From: Propionigenium maris DSM 9537
Lineage (GTDB): Bacteria; Fusobacteriota; Fusobacteriia; Fusobacteriales; Fusobacteriaceae
Assembly: GCF_027925155.1 (NCBI RefSeq)
Contig: NZ_BSDY01000008.1
Location: 1-64,000 of the forward strand
Reading direction: 5' to 3'
Length of the DNA: 64,000 nucleotides
Shown: piece after piece, positions 26,172 through 34,973 of the stretch
Layout: each line of letters starts with the position of its first letter
Position numbering within the stretch: position 1 is the stretch's first letter
Notes under the pieces: model-generated
The model's input: only the letters and a program-made list of their open reading frames with translations
Told to the model about the DNA's origin: nothing
Databases searched by the model: none
Translations under genes and position numbers: made by a program

Positions 26172-26669
26172 ATGAATAAAAAACTTGTTAAGAACTTGGC
26201 TACTTGCTTTGGTCTGGGAGACCTGCCAAAGGCACCGGGAACATTTGGAACTTTAGGGGGAATACCTATCTTTATAGGTCTTACCATGATAAAGGGGTTA
26301 TTTCCAAACAATATGGTATATAACTCATTTTACTTTATGTTTCTGATTACACTGTTTGCTGTATCTGTATATGTGTGTGATATCTGTGAGAGGGAGATCT
26401 ATAAGAAGAAGGACCCTCAGAATGTTGTAATCGATGAGGTTCTTGGATTCCTCACAACGCTCTTCCTTATAAATCCCGTGGGATCAAAGGAAACTATAGT
26501 GGCGATAATCCTTGGATTTATCATCTTCAGATTCTTTGATATAACCAAGCTGGGACCTATAGATAAATCTCAGCACTTTAAAAATGGTGTGGGAGTGGTA
26601 CTGGATGACTTCCTGGCAGGAATAATCGGAAACTTTGTCCTTGTATGTCTGTGGACTATATTATTCTAG
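26172..26669 (+). CDS. pgpA: Phosphatidylglycerophosphatase A
   Basis: A 165-residue membrane phosphatase that converts phosphatidylglycerophosphate to phosphatidylglycerol. Signature blocks are GLGDLPKAPGTFGTL near the N-terminus, VIDEVLGF in the middle, and FFDITKLGPID with VVLDDFLAGI at the end; the acidic residues bind the metal. Several hydrophobic helices. The start at 26172 follows GAGGGGGAGC, 10 nt after the U32 gene; the longer frame from 26118 overlaps that gene. The cinA start is 9 nt downstream. Confidence 0.9.
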   Translation: MNKKLVKNLATCFGLGDLPKAPGTFGTLGGIPIFIGLTMIKGLFPNNMVYNSFYFMFLITLFAVSVYVCDICEREIYKKKDPQNVVIDEVLGFLTTLFLINPVGSKETIVAIILGFIIFRFFDITKLGPIDKSQHFKNGVGVVLDDFLAGIIGNFVLVCLWTILF

Positions 26670-26678
26670 GAGGAAGCT

Positions 26679-27887
26679 ATGGAAGCGAGCATAATACTTG
26701 TGGGAACTGAGCTCCTCAACGGAATGACTGTGGATACCAACAGTGTCTACATGGCAGAGGAGCTGAATAAATACGGTCTGGAGATAGTATATAAGAGTAC
26801 TGTGAGGGACAATATAGAGGAGATAAGGGAAGCCATAGAGTTTGCCAAAAAGAGGACCAAGCTCGTTATCCTGAGCGGAGGTCTGGGGCCTACTATGGAC
26901 GACCTCACCAAGGAAGCTGTAGCTGGATACCTGGGGCTGGACCTGGTTGTGGATCCCGAGGAGTACAGGGAACTTGAGAGGAAGTTTGAGGAGAGAGGGA
27001 TAAAGCTCCTGCCCAACAACAAGAAGGAAGTGGAGAAGCCTGTAGGGGCAGTTTCCTTTAAAAATGATGTGGGGATGGCACCGGCGATCTATATAGACGG
27101 CATAGCTGCCTTTCCGGGAGTTCCCAGGGAGCTCTATAATATGTTTCCCAAGTTTTTAGAGTATTATGTAAAGGAGGAAGGGATCGACGACGAGATGGTC
27201 ATAAGGGATCTCCTTGTATGGGGAATACCTGAATCCCACCTAGACGATACCCTGAAGGATATTTTTGTAGAGGAAGATATTCACTATGAATTTTTGGTGA
27301 AGGATTATGGTATAATAGTAAGACTTCAGAGCAGAAATGGGATGGCCCACAAGATAGAGGGGGCAGCCCAGGAGATATACAGAAGGATTGGAAAAAATAT
27401 CTTCGGCGAAGGCCATGAGAGACTGGAAACCCGTGTTACTGAGGAGCTTATCCGGAAGGATTACACCATCTCCCTGGCAGAGTCGTGTACCGGCGGTGCT
27501 GTTGCAGCCAAGCTTATAGATGTTCCCGGAGTATCTCAGGTACTCACCGAGGGAATCGTGTGCTACAGCAATGAAGCCAAGGTAGAGAGGCTGGGAGTAT
27601 CTCAGGCGACTCTGGATAGGTACGGAGCTGTAAGTGAGGAGACTGCAAGGGAGATGCTGGCGGGACTCACCACAGATGTAGGAATAGCAACAACAGGAAT
27701 AGCAGGACCCGGGGGCGGAAGTTTGGAGAAGCCCGTGGGAACTGTATATATAGGAATTAAAGTAAGAGATGAAGTTTATATAAAGAGGTATAACTTTAAA
27801 GGGAGCAGAGAGAGAGTAAGAAAGCTGACTGTTATGAATGCTTTATTTAAATTATTGAAAATTTTAGATACGAGGGGGAACATTTAA
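26679..27887 (+). CDS. cinA: CinA-like nicotinamide-nucleotide amidase / competence-damage protein
   Basis: A 402-residue two-domain protein. The N-terminal MoCF-like domain contains LVGTELLNGMTVDTNSVYMA and SGGLGPTMDDLTKEAV. The C-terminal amidase domain (from about residue 255) begins SLAESCTGGAVAAKL and includes TTGIAGPGGG. Such proteins recycle pyridine nucleotides by deamidating NMN, and the N-domain can act as an ADP-ribose pyrophosphatase. Full length. AGGAGG precedes the start, and the stop overlaps the next start (TAATG). Confidence 0.92.
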   Translation: MEASIILVGTELLNGMTVDTNSVYMAEELNKYGLEIVYKSTVRDNIEEIREAIEFAKKRTKLVILSGGLGPTMDDLTKEAVAGYLGLDLVVDPEEYRELERKFEERGIKLLPNNKKEVEKPVGAVSFKNDVGMAPAIYIDGIAAFPGVPRELYNMFPKFLEYYVKEEGIDDEMVIRDLLVWGIPESHLDDTLKDIFVEEDIHYEFLVKDYGIIVRLQSRNGMAHKIEGAAQEIYRRIGKNIFGEGHERLETRVTEELIRKDYTISLAESCTGGAVAAKLIDVPGVSQVLTEGIVCYSNEAKVERLGVSQATLDRYGAVSEETAREMLAGLTTDVGIATTGIAGPGGGSLEKPVGTVYIGIKVRDEVYIKRYNFKGSRERVRKLTVMNALFKLLKILDTRGNI

Positions 27888-28435
27888 TGTCTTTAGGGGA
27901 AAGAATCAAAAAAAACAGAAATGAAAAGGGTCTGTCGCTGAGAGACCTGGCATCAAAGGTGGATCTGTCTGCAAGTTTTTTATCCCAGATCGAGCAGGGG
28001 AAGGCGTCACCATCAATTGAAAATCTAAAGAAGATAGCTAACTGCCTGGATGTAAGGGTAAGCTACCTGATAGAGGACGATGAGGTAAAGAAAAATACCG
28101 ACGTAATGAGAAAAAATGAGAGACATGCAATAGAGAGCATCGACTCCAATACAAAGATCTCACTTCTTACATCTTCCAATATTGAAAAGAACATGGAACC
28201 AATCCTGTATGAGATAGCTCCAGGTGGAGAGAGCGGTAGAGACTACTACACTCACCCAGGTGAGGAGTTTATATTCATCCTAGAGGGGACTCTAGATGTA
28301 CATATAAATGATGTTGTTCACACTCTAGAGGAGGGGGACAGCCTATACTTTAAGTCCACTCAGAAGCACAGATTTAAGAACAATGGTGACAAGCTTGCAA
28401 GAGCTGTATGGGTGGTAACTCCGCCAACATTCTAA
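27887..28435 (+). CDS. Xre-type regulator with C-terminal cupin
   Basis: A 182-residue transcription factor: an N-terminal HTH_3 domain (residues 5-60; LRDLASKVDLSASFLSQIEQ is the recognition unit) and a C-terminal cupin (about 110-182; HPGEEFIFILEGTLDVHIND, EGDSLYFKSTQKHRF). This architecture is common among regulators that sense small metabolites such as polyamines or amino acids. It is coupled to cinA by a 1-base overlap and followed by kdsC after 15 nt. The ligand is unknown. Confidence 0.88.
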   Translation: MSLGERIKKNRNEKGLSLRDLASKVDLSASFLSQIEQGKASPSIENLKKIANCLDVRVSYLIEDDEVKKNTDVMRKNERHAIESIDSNTKISLLTSSNIEKNMEPILYEIAPGGESGRDYYTHPGEEFIFILEGTLDVHINDVVHTLEEGDSLYFKSTQKHRFKNNGDKLARAVWVVTPPTF

Positions 28436-28450
28436 TGGGAGGACACAGTA

Positions 28451-28972
28451 ATGATAGAGAGAGCTAAAAAGGTAAGGATGGTAGTGCTGGATGTAGACGG
28501 AACCCTTACCGACGGAAAGCTGTATATAGATAACAACGGCATTGAGAGCAAAGCCTTTAATGTAAAGGACGGAATGTCCATAGCCCAGGGAGGAAAGCAG
28601 GGTCTCCTCTTTGCCATAATAACTGGTAAGGAATCCAAGATAGTGGAGAAGAGAGCTGCTGAACTGGGGATAACTGAGATCCACCAGAAGATTTCCAACA
28701 AGATAGAGGTACTGGATAAGATACTCCTGAAATATGAGCTGGGATACGACCAGGTAGCTTATATGGGAGATGATATAAACGATATCCCGGCGATGCTAAA
28801 GGCAGGGTTTAACGGGGTACCCTACGATGCCTGTCCAGACATAGTATCCCTTGCTCACTTTAAGTCTACCAGGAACGGAGGAGAGGGAGCAGTGAGAGAG
28901 TTTGTGGAGTTTATCATGAGAAGCCAGGGAAGCTGGGAGAAGGTACTGGAGGAATATAGAAATAAAAGGTAG
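28451..28972 (+). CDS. kdsC: KdsC-type HAD phosphatase (KDO-8-P phosphatase)
   Basis: A 173-residue HAD phosphatase of the C0 (capless) subclass. Motif I is VLDVDGTLTDGKLYID with the nucleophile Asp, motif II is AIITGKES, and motifs III/IV are in NKIEVLDKILL and MGDDINDIPAM. The close match with KdsC suggests removal of phosphate from KDO-8-phosphate in LPS core synthesis, fitting a Gram-negative envelope. Related phosphatases act on other sialic-acid-like sugars, so specificity is likely rather than certain. Confidence 0.82.
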   Translation: MIERAKKVRMVVLDVDGTLTDGKLYIDNNGIESKAFNVKDGMSIAQGGKQGLLFAIITGKESKIVEKRAAELGITEIHQKISNKIEVLDKILLKYELGYDQVAYMGDDINDIPAMLKAGFNGVPYDACPDIVSLAHFKSTRNGGEGAVREFVEFIMRSQGSWEKVLEEYRNKR

Positions 28973-28989
28973 TACAAACGGAGGAAAAG

Positions 28990-31509
28990 ATGAAGATAGA
29001 AGTAAAGGTCTTGAATGTAACAAGATTGACTAAGCTGCTTATCGCTGCCAGCAGGTGGCTGTCTAAGTATGCAGACGTACTGAATGACTTGAATGTATAC
29101 CCGGTACCAGATGGTGATACGGGAACAAATATGTCTATGACTCTTCAGGCAGTGGAAAATGATCTGGTAAAGCTTAACCATGAACCCAATATGGAGGAGC
29201 TTTGTGACCTGGTATCTGAATCCATACTGCTGGGAGCCAGAGGAAACTCGGGAACTATCCTTTCCCAGATAATCCAGGGATTCCTGTCTGCCCTTTCTGG
29301 TAAGGAGGAGGTAAGTGTAGCCGATGTAGTACAGGGATTCATCAATGCCAAAGAGAAGGCATATAAGGCAGTAACTGAACCAGTAGAGGGAACGATGCTG
29401 ACTGTAATCAGAAGGGTAGCAGAGGAAGCTCAGAAGTATGACGGGCCTCAGGATGACTTTATCCTGTTCCTGGCATTCCTTAAGAATGTAGCTGCTGAAG
29501 CTGTGGAGGAGACTCCGAACATGCTTGCTAAGCTGAAGGAAGCTGGAGTGGTAGATGCAGGAGGTAAGGGAATATTCTACATCCTTGAAGGATTTGAAAA
29601 ATCTGTTACCGACCCAGAAATGCTTAAGGATCTTGAAAGAATAGTTCAGTCCCAGGCGCACAGAAGGGAGAAGCTGGAGCACACAGTGACCCACGAGCAC
29701 GAGGAGATCGAGTTTAAGTACTGTACAGAGTTTATAATCGAGGCAGGAAACTTTGACCTGGAGGACTATAAGAGCCAGGTAATAGGTTACGGAGACTCGC
29801 TGGTATGTGCACAGACACCTAAGAAGACTAAGACCCACATCCATACAAACAATCCAGGGCTTGTCCTTGAGATAGCCGGGAAGCTGGGGAACCTGAACCA
29901 CATAAAGATAGAGAATATGGAGATACAGCACAGCGGTCTTATGCCATCTGAGATTACCAGAGAGATGGAGAAGTCTGGTAGAAATATAATCGTAAGGAAT
30001 GAAAATAGCGTACCAGTTGCCTTCCTTGCAATAGTTGACAACCACAAGCTGGCGGAACTTTTTATAGAGGACGGAGCTACTGCAGTACTTATCGGGGGAC
30101 AGACACAGAACCCAAGTGTGGCAGATATAGAGGAGGCTATCTCCAAGATCAACTCAAGGGAGATAGTACTGCTGCCAAACAACAAGAACATTATTTCAGC
30201 AGCTAAGATAGCAGCTGAAAGGTCCGACAAGGAGATTGCAGTACTTGAGACCACTTCCATGCTTGAGGGACACTACGTGGTGAAGAACAAGAAGGAGGGT
30301 ATGACCTCCCTTACAAGCCACCTAAAGAGAAACTTCTCAATAGAGATAACTCAGGCTGTAAGAGATACCAAGGTGGGAGACCTTGTAATTGCCAATGGTG
30401 ACTACATCGCCATGGTAAACGGTAAGATCAAGTACAGAGAGGGTACGATGCCTGCTCTTATTAAGACGGTGTATGCAGAGCTTGTTACAACAGATGCTCT
30501 GAATATCTTTGCAGTAAAGGGAAGGGGAGCTACAGCAGAAGCTAACAAGGTTCTGGACCCTAAGCTGGGAGCAAGATACAGGGAGTTTGATGCAATGCAG
30601 GAAAACTACCCATACTACATCTATATAGAAAACAGAGACCCAAACCTTCCAGAGGTGGCTATTGTAACGGATTCTACTTCAGACCTGAACAAGGAGCTTA
30701 TGGGAGATCTGAATATAGAGATAATTCCTCTGAAGATCAAGCTGGAGGGAGACAGGTACTATAGAGACGGAGTGGACCTCTCCAAGGGAGATTTCTGGAA
30801 GACCCTTCTAAAGGGAGGAGTAATACCAAAGACATCTCAGCCGTCTCCGGCGGAGTTTAAAGCTCTCTACGACAAGCTTCTGGCTAAGGGGTATAAGAAG
30901 ATTATATCTATCCACCTTTCCAGCAAGCTGAGTGGTACTCAGCAGGCAGCTAAGGTAGCCAGAGGAATGACTGGAAGGGAAAAGGATATAGCAATCGTTG
31001 ACTCTAAGACGGTAACCTTTGCTCTTGGACACATGGCTACAGAGGCTGCAAGAATGGTAAAGAGCGGAGAATCCTTTGAAAGTGTACTTCAGTGGCTGGA
31101 AGAGGTACAGGGTAAGATGAAGCTTTACTTTACAGTAAGGGATCTTCTATTCCTGGAAAAGGGTGGAAGGATCGGAAAGGCTTCCTCGGTAATCGGAGGT
31201 ATGTTCCAGATAAAGCCTGTCCTTAAGGTAGAAGGGGGAGAGGTTTGTACTGAGAAGAAGGCCATCGGTGAAGCTGGTGCCATGAGATATATGGAGAAGC
31301 TAATAAAGGATGAGGCCAGAAACAACTCTATAATCCTGTACACAGGATGGGGTGGAACTCAGCAGGAGCTAGATAAGGCAGATAAGCTGAAGACAGCTGG
31401 AGATAAGCTGAGAAAGGTAGAGTACAGAGGAAGATCTGAGATCGGTGGTATCATCGGATCCCACTCGGGACCAGTATATGGTATGGCTATCTTCCCTAAG
31501 ATAAGATAG
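28990..31509 (+). CDS. DAK2-DegV fusion, FakA-FakB type fatty acid kinase
   Basis: An 839-residue fusion. Residues about 12-210 form the DAK2/DhaL kinase domain (VYPVPDGDTGTNMSMTL, ESILLGARGNSGTILSQI). A middle region to about 545 corresponds to the C-terminal part of FakA. From about 555 onward it is a DegV/FakB domain (VAIVTDSTSDL, then TSQPSPAEF and SIHLSSKLSGTQQAA, which bind the fatty acid). In Firmicutes, separate FakA and FakB proteins phosphorylate exogenous fatty acids; here both lie in one chain. The frame is uninterrupted across the junction. GGAGG precedes the start and a terminator follows. Confidence 0.87.
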   Translation: MKIEVKVLNVTRLTKLLIAASRWLSKYADVLNDLNVYPVPDGDTGTNMSMTLQAVENDLVKLNHEPNMEELCDLVSESILLGARGNSGTILSQIIQGFLSALSGKEEVSVADVVQGFINAKEKAYKAVTEPVEGTMLTVIRRVAEEAQKYDGPQDDFILFLAFLKNVAAEAVEETPNMLAKLKEAGVVDAGGKGIFYILEGFEKSVTDPEMLKDLERIVQSQAHRREKLEHTVTHEHEEIEFKYCTEFIIEAGNFDLEDYKSQVIGYGDSLVCAQTPKKTKTHIHTNNPGLVLEIAGKLGNLNHIKIENMEIQHSGLMPSEITREMEKSGRNIIVRNENSVPVAFLAIVDNHKLAELFIEDGATAVLIGGQTQNPSVADIEEAISKINSREIVLLPNNKNIISAAKIAAERSDKEIAVLETTSMLEGHYVVKNKKEGMTSLTSHLKRNFSIEITQAVRDTKVGDLVIANGDYIAMVNGKIKYREGTMPALIKTVYAELVTTDALNIFAVKGRGATAEANKVLDPKLGARYREFDAMQENYPYYIYIENRDPNLPEVAIVTDSTSDLNKELMGDLNIEIIPLKIKLEGDRYYRDGVDLSKGDFWKTLLKGGVIPKTSQPSPAEFKALYDKLLAKGYKKIISIHLSSKLSGTQQAAKVARGMTGREKDIAIVDSKTVTFALGHMATEAARMVKSGESFESVLQWLEEVQGKMKLYFTVRDLLFLEKGGRIGKASSVIGGMFQIKPVLKVEGGEVCTEKKAIGEAGAMRYMEKLIKDEARNNSIILYTGWGGTQQELDKADKLKTAGDKLRKVEYRGRSEIGGIIGSHSGPVYGMAIFPKIR

Positions 31510-31532
31510 GGTATTTTAATAAAATAGAGTTT

Positions 31533-31576
31533 AAAGGTTCGACCTCCCATTTGTTGGGAGATCGGACCTTTTCTTT
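31533..31576 (+). terminator. Terminator after the DAK2-DegV gene
   Basis: AAAGGTTCGACCTCCCA pairs with TGGGAGATCGGACCTTTT around a 5-nt loop, with one internal mismatch, then a T-run. Confidence 0.9.
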
Positions 31577-31646
31577 GTTATTTGAAGGTAGAAAAGGTTT
31601 TGGAAGTAAATAAGAAAAAGAATTTTACTCTCTGAAGAGAGTGAGG

Positions 31647-31860
31647 TACTTTCTTACCATGATGCAAGAAAGTATCCAAAGAAATTCGATACCTTTGTCT
31701 TGATACAAAGGTATCCCAAAAATCAAGTCTTTCGGCAATTGTCTTTGTGAGTAAAATGAGTTTTCCATTGCTCTCCTTGGCTCTCTACAGAGCCTAAAGG
31801 AGTTAAACGCAATGAAGTAGAATATTGATGCAAAGTCTGACGACTGCCTCCAGACAGTCA
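31647..31860 (-). repeat. Dispersed intergenic repeat, copy 6 (body type 1, two terminal hairpins)
   Basis: On the minus strand a type 1 body (starting GACTGTCTGGAGGCAGTCGTC) is followed by the terminal module with stem GATACCTTTG (31688-31697) / CAAAGGTATC (31706-31715) and loop complement TCTTGAT; then a second hairpin TACTTTCTT (31647-31655) / AAGAAAGTA (31666-31674). Confidence 0.8.
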
Positions 31861-32342
31861 CTTTAATTCAAAAGTTTAATTATTGTGGTACCTTCTTTCG
31901 AAGAGTTCTTAGTTTATAGAGTAAACTTTAGGAATCTAGTGATACTCTTTACAGGGCTATCAAGACAAGAAAAGAACTTATCTTTTATAGAGCCTGAGGT
32001 TGCATAGTAAAATGAAGAATAATTAAATTGTGGGATATGATAATTATGAACCCACTTAAAAAAAGTGCTAAAGAAAAATAACTATTATGGCAATTGTCAT
32101 CCCTGAAGGTTTTCTTCAGGTGATACTATATAGATAAAGTCAAAAAAATATAAAAAAACCTGAGATTGAGTGGTTATAGGGAAAAAATAAGTGTATTATA
32201 TAGTTAAAGACCTATAATTATTATAGAAAATTAGAAGTGTTACTAAACTTTATTTTGTGTTAGAATTTTCCTTGTGATTTATAGGAAGGGCCGGAGAGTC
32301 CCTTAATTATGTGTATTAAATTTTTTATATAGGAGGAAGTTT
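31861..32342. promoter_or_regulatory. Long leader or spacer upstream of the PTS IIA-CBS gene
   Basis: About 480 AT-rich bases without a gene. Two small hairpins are visible: CCTGAAG (32102-32108) / CTTCAGG (32114-32120), and AAGGG (32286-32290) / CCCTT (32300-32304), the second about 40 nt before the start codon. TAGAAT near 32256 could be a -10. I cannot match a known riboswitch. Confidence 0.35.
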
Positions 32343-33269
32343 ATGAAATTATCTAGTTATTTAGATCCTAAGCTGATCTTTACTAATCTAGAGGCTGCTA
32401 CAAAGGAGGAGGCTATAGAGAAGCTTATCAGCGGAATAGCTCTTCACGATAAAAAGGTGGCAGCTATGGAGGAGAAGATAAGGAAGTGTGTGCTAGACAG
32501 GGAGGAGGAGATCTCTACAGCCATGGGAGGAGGAATAGCTATTCCCCATGCCAGAGTAGAGGGATTTGAGGACTTTGTTATAGCCCTGGGAGTGTTGAAA
32601 AAACCAATAAGAACCCAGGTGGCAGCCCTTAAGGCTGAGGATGATGTGGAGCTCTTTATCGTAATAGTGTCCGAGGTCCTGAAGAACAAGAGGATGCTGA
32701 AGATGATGGCAGGATTTATGAAGATAGCCGCCAAGAACCCTAAGATAATAGAGAAGATAAAGAGATCGGATAATGCCCAGGATATCTTTAACCTTGTAAA
32801 GGATGCCGAGATAGAGATAGACGGAAAGATAACTGCAGAGGACGTACTGAGCCCAGACCTTATGCCGGTACATCCTAGCGATACTTTAGAAGAGGTAGCT
32901 AAGAGGCTGATTATAGAGGAGAGGACTGGACTGCCGGTGCTGGATATAAACGGAAGGTTCCTGGGAGAGATAACTGAAAAGGAGCTTATCGAGTTCGGAC
33001 TGCCTAAGTATATATCGGTAATGCAGGATATCAGTTTCCTTACTGTGGGAGAGCCCTTTGAGGAGTACCTGAAAAATGAGAAAACAGCAACTATAGAGGA
33101 GCTTTACAGAAGAGAGGGAGTACTTCTAGTGGACAGGAAGGCTTCCATTATGGAGATATGCTTCTCAATGGTAAATAAGGGTAAGACCAGAATATATGTA
33201 GTGGAAGATGGAAGATACTATGGAATGATCCAGAGAAGCGATATAATCAAGAAAGTTCTGCACATATAG
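32343..33269 (+). CDS. PTS EIIA (PtsN-like) protein with CBS pair
   Basis: A 308-residue soluble protein. Residues 1-150 form a fructose/nitrogen-type EIIA domain whose phosphorylatable histidine is His69 in GIAIPHARVEG. Residues about 165-305 hold two CBS motifs (LMPVHPSDTLEEVAKRL, GLPVLDINGRFLGEIT; then EGVLLVDRKASIMEICFSM, KTRIYVVEDGRYYGMIQ). CBS pairs bind adenine nucleotides. The gene lies 13 nt before an ArsB/NhaD-type permease, suggesting that phosphorylation state and nucleotide level control transport. No EIIB/EIIC is present, so a regulatory rather than sugar-transport role is likely. Confidence 0.83.
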   Translation: MKLSSYLDPKLIFTNLEAATKEEAIEKLISGIALHDKKVAAMEEKIRKCVLDREEEISTAMGGGIAIPHARVEGFEDFVIALGVLKKPIRTQVAALKAEDDVELFIVIVSEVLKNKRMLKMMAGFMKIAAKNPKIIEKIKRSDNAQDIFNLVKDAEIEIDGKITAEDVLSPDLMPVHPSDTLEEVAKRLIIEERTGLPVLDINGRFLGEITEKELIEFGLPKYISVMQDISFLTVGEPFEEYLKNEKTATIEELYRREGVLLVDRKASIMEICFSMVNKGKTRIYVVEDGRYYGMIQRSDIIKKVLHI

Positions 33270-33282
33270 ACGGGAGGTAAGT

Positions 33283-34557
33283 ATGCAACTATTATTATCA
33301 TTATTTATTTTTGTATTTGTTTTTTATCTGATTATAACGGAGAAGGTTCCAGGGGCTCTTGCAACTATGGCAGGGGGACTAGCCATGGCCCTCGCTGGAA
33401 TCATCCATGAGGAGCACGCATTGGAAGCCATTGCAGACAGACTGGAGATAATCTTCCTGCTTGTGGGAATGATGATCGTGGTACACCTCATATCTGAAAC
33501 GGGGGTATTCCAGTGGTTTGCAGTAAAGGTGGCTCAGCTGGTAAGGGGAGAGCCCTTTGCCCTTATTGTACTCCTGTCTATAGTAACTGCAGTGTGCTCA
33601 GCTTTCCTGGACAATGTAACTACAATCTTACTTATGGCCCCTATATCCATACTACTGGCCAACCAGCTGAAGCTGAATCCCTTCCCATTTATTATGACGG
33701 AGATAATGGCTGCTAATATTGGTGGGTCAGCAACCCTTATTGGAGATCCTACCCAGCTGATCATAGGAAATGAGGGAGATCTGGGATTCAATGATTTCCT
33801 CTTTAATACAGCTCCCCTGTCTATAGTGGCTCTAATATGCCTTATAGTGACAGTTTACCTTCTCTACGGGAAGAAGCTGGAGGTATCCAGAGACCTCAAG
33901 GCAAGGATCATGGAACTAGATGCATCCAGATCTCTTAAGAATATGACCCTTCTAAAGCAGTCGGGATCTATCTTCATCCTTATCATAGTTGGGTTCCTTA
34001 TGAACAACTTCATCCACAAGGGACTTATGGTAATATCCCTAAGTGGTGCCATCTACCTTTGTATAATAGCCAAGAAAAAGCCAGAGGAGATCTTTAAGCA
34101 TGTAGAGTGGGATACCCTCTTCTTCTTTGTGGGACTGTTTATGATGGTAAAGGGAGTAGAGGAAGTACACTTTATCGACATAATCGGTAATAAGCTTATA
34201 GATATTACTGCAGGAAACTTTAATCTTGCTGTTATGGTGGTAACCTGGGTATCAGCCCTCTTTACCTCGATTATTGGAAACGTAGCCAATGCAGCTACTG
34301 TATCCAAGATCATCCATGTAATGAGTCCTGCCTTTGAGGGACTCAATACTCAGGCTTTCTGGTGGGCCCTTTCTCTTGGATCTTGCCTGGGAGGAAATGC
34401 AACTATCCTTGCATCTGCAACAAATGTAGTGGCTGTAGGAGCTGCAACCAAGGCAGGATGTAAGATAAGCTTTGTGGACTTCCTGAAATTCGGTCTTATA
34501 GTAACTATCCAGAGTCTGGTTCTTGCTAGTGCCTACATCTGGCTCAGATATCTTTAA
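33283..34557 (+). CDS. ArsB/NhaD family ion permease
   Basis: A 424-residue protein with about eleven membrane helices of the ion-transporter superfamily. Signature parts are FLDNVTTILLMAPISILLA and NIGGSATLIGDPTQLIIG in the first repeat, and IGNVANAATVSKI with LGGNATILASATNVVAVG in the second, the two inverted-repeat hairpins of this fold. NhaD-like members exchange Na+/H+ and ArsB-like members export oxyanions; the sequence does not decide. In a Na+-bioenergetic organism a sodium-linked role is attractive but unproven. Coupled to the PTS IIA-CBS gene. Confidence 0.83.
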   Translation: MQLLLSLFIFVFVFYLIITEKVPGALATMAGGLAMALAGIIHEEHALEAIADRLEIIFLLVGMMIVVHLISETGVFQWFAVKVAQLVRGEPFALIVLLSIVTAVCSAFLDNVTTILLMAPISILLANQLKLNPFPFIMTEIMAANIGGSATLIGDPTQLIIGNEGDLGFNDFLFNTAPLSIVALICLIVTVYLLYGKKLEVSRDLKARIMELDASRSLKNMTLLKQSGSIFILIIVGFLMNNFIHKGLMVISLSGAIYLCIIAKKKPEEIFKHVEWDTLFFFVGLFMMVKGVEEVHFIDIIGNKLIDITAGNFNLAVMVVTWVSALFTSIIGNVANAATVSKIIHVMSPAFEGLNTQAFWWALSLGSCLGGNATILASATNVVAVGAATKAGCKISFVDFLKFGLIVTIQSLVLASAYIWLRYL

Positions 34558-34653
34558 TACTTTTTATGTAAATATAAAAGTATCAAAAGATAATCTAAGG
34601 CTAATTCTTTATTTTGTTCATAGTGAATGTAACTAAGAGTTTAAAATAATTTC

Positions 34654-34824
34654 GACACCTTTGTCTTGATACAAATGTGTCCGAAAAATCAAGACCTACG
34701 ATAATTGTCTTTAGAGGTATTCACAAGGTTTCCCTTCCTTTTATGGGCTCAAGATTGAACCTAGATTGTGGGACGGAAGGTCGTAAGATTGTTCTGTGGA
34801 GCACAACGACTATCTTCGGTCGCT
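34654..34824 (-). repeat. Dispersed intergenic repeat, copy 7 (body type 1)
   Basis: Inverted homologue of copy 2, sharing on the minus strand GACCGAAGATAGTCGT, AGGTTCAATCTTGAGCCC and AAGACAATTATCG. Terminal stem GACACCTTTG (34654-34663) / CAAATGTGTC (34672-34681), one mismatch; loop tract TCTTGAT/ATCAAGA kept. Confidence 0.85.
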
Positions 34825-34899
34825 CAGAAAGAATAGTTTCTTAGTTTTAAATTAGTCAGAGGTATAGAAAGTTAAGTAATAGAATAAAGATTAGCCTAA

Positions 34900-34938
34900 A
34901 ACAGGATTTCTCCCTTGATAATGGGGAGGAATCCTGTT
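34900..34938 (+). terminator. Hairpin upstream of galE
   Basis: AACAGGATTTCTCCC pairs with GGGAGGAATCCTGTT with one mismatch. No T-run follows, so it may be a leader structure of galE or a weak terminator for the upstream unit. Confidence 0.5.
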
Positions 34939-34973
34939 AGTATTTAAAAAAGAACGATAGCGAGGGGGAAGAG

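Noticed and set aside
28855..30045. 396-residue minus-strand ORF
   Set aside because: Shadow of kdsC and the DAK2-DegV gene. It lacks a ribosome binding site and its composition is unlike that of a protein.
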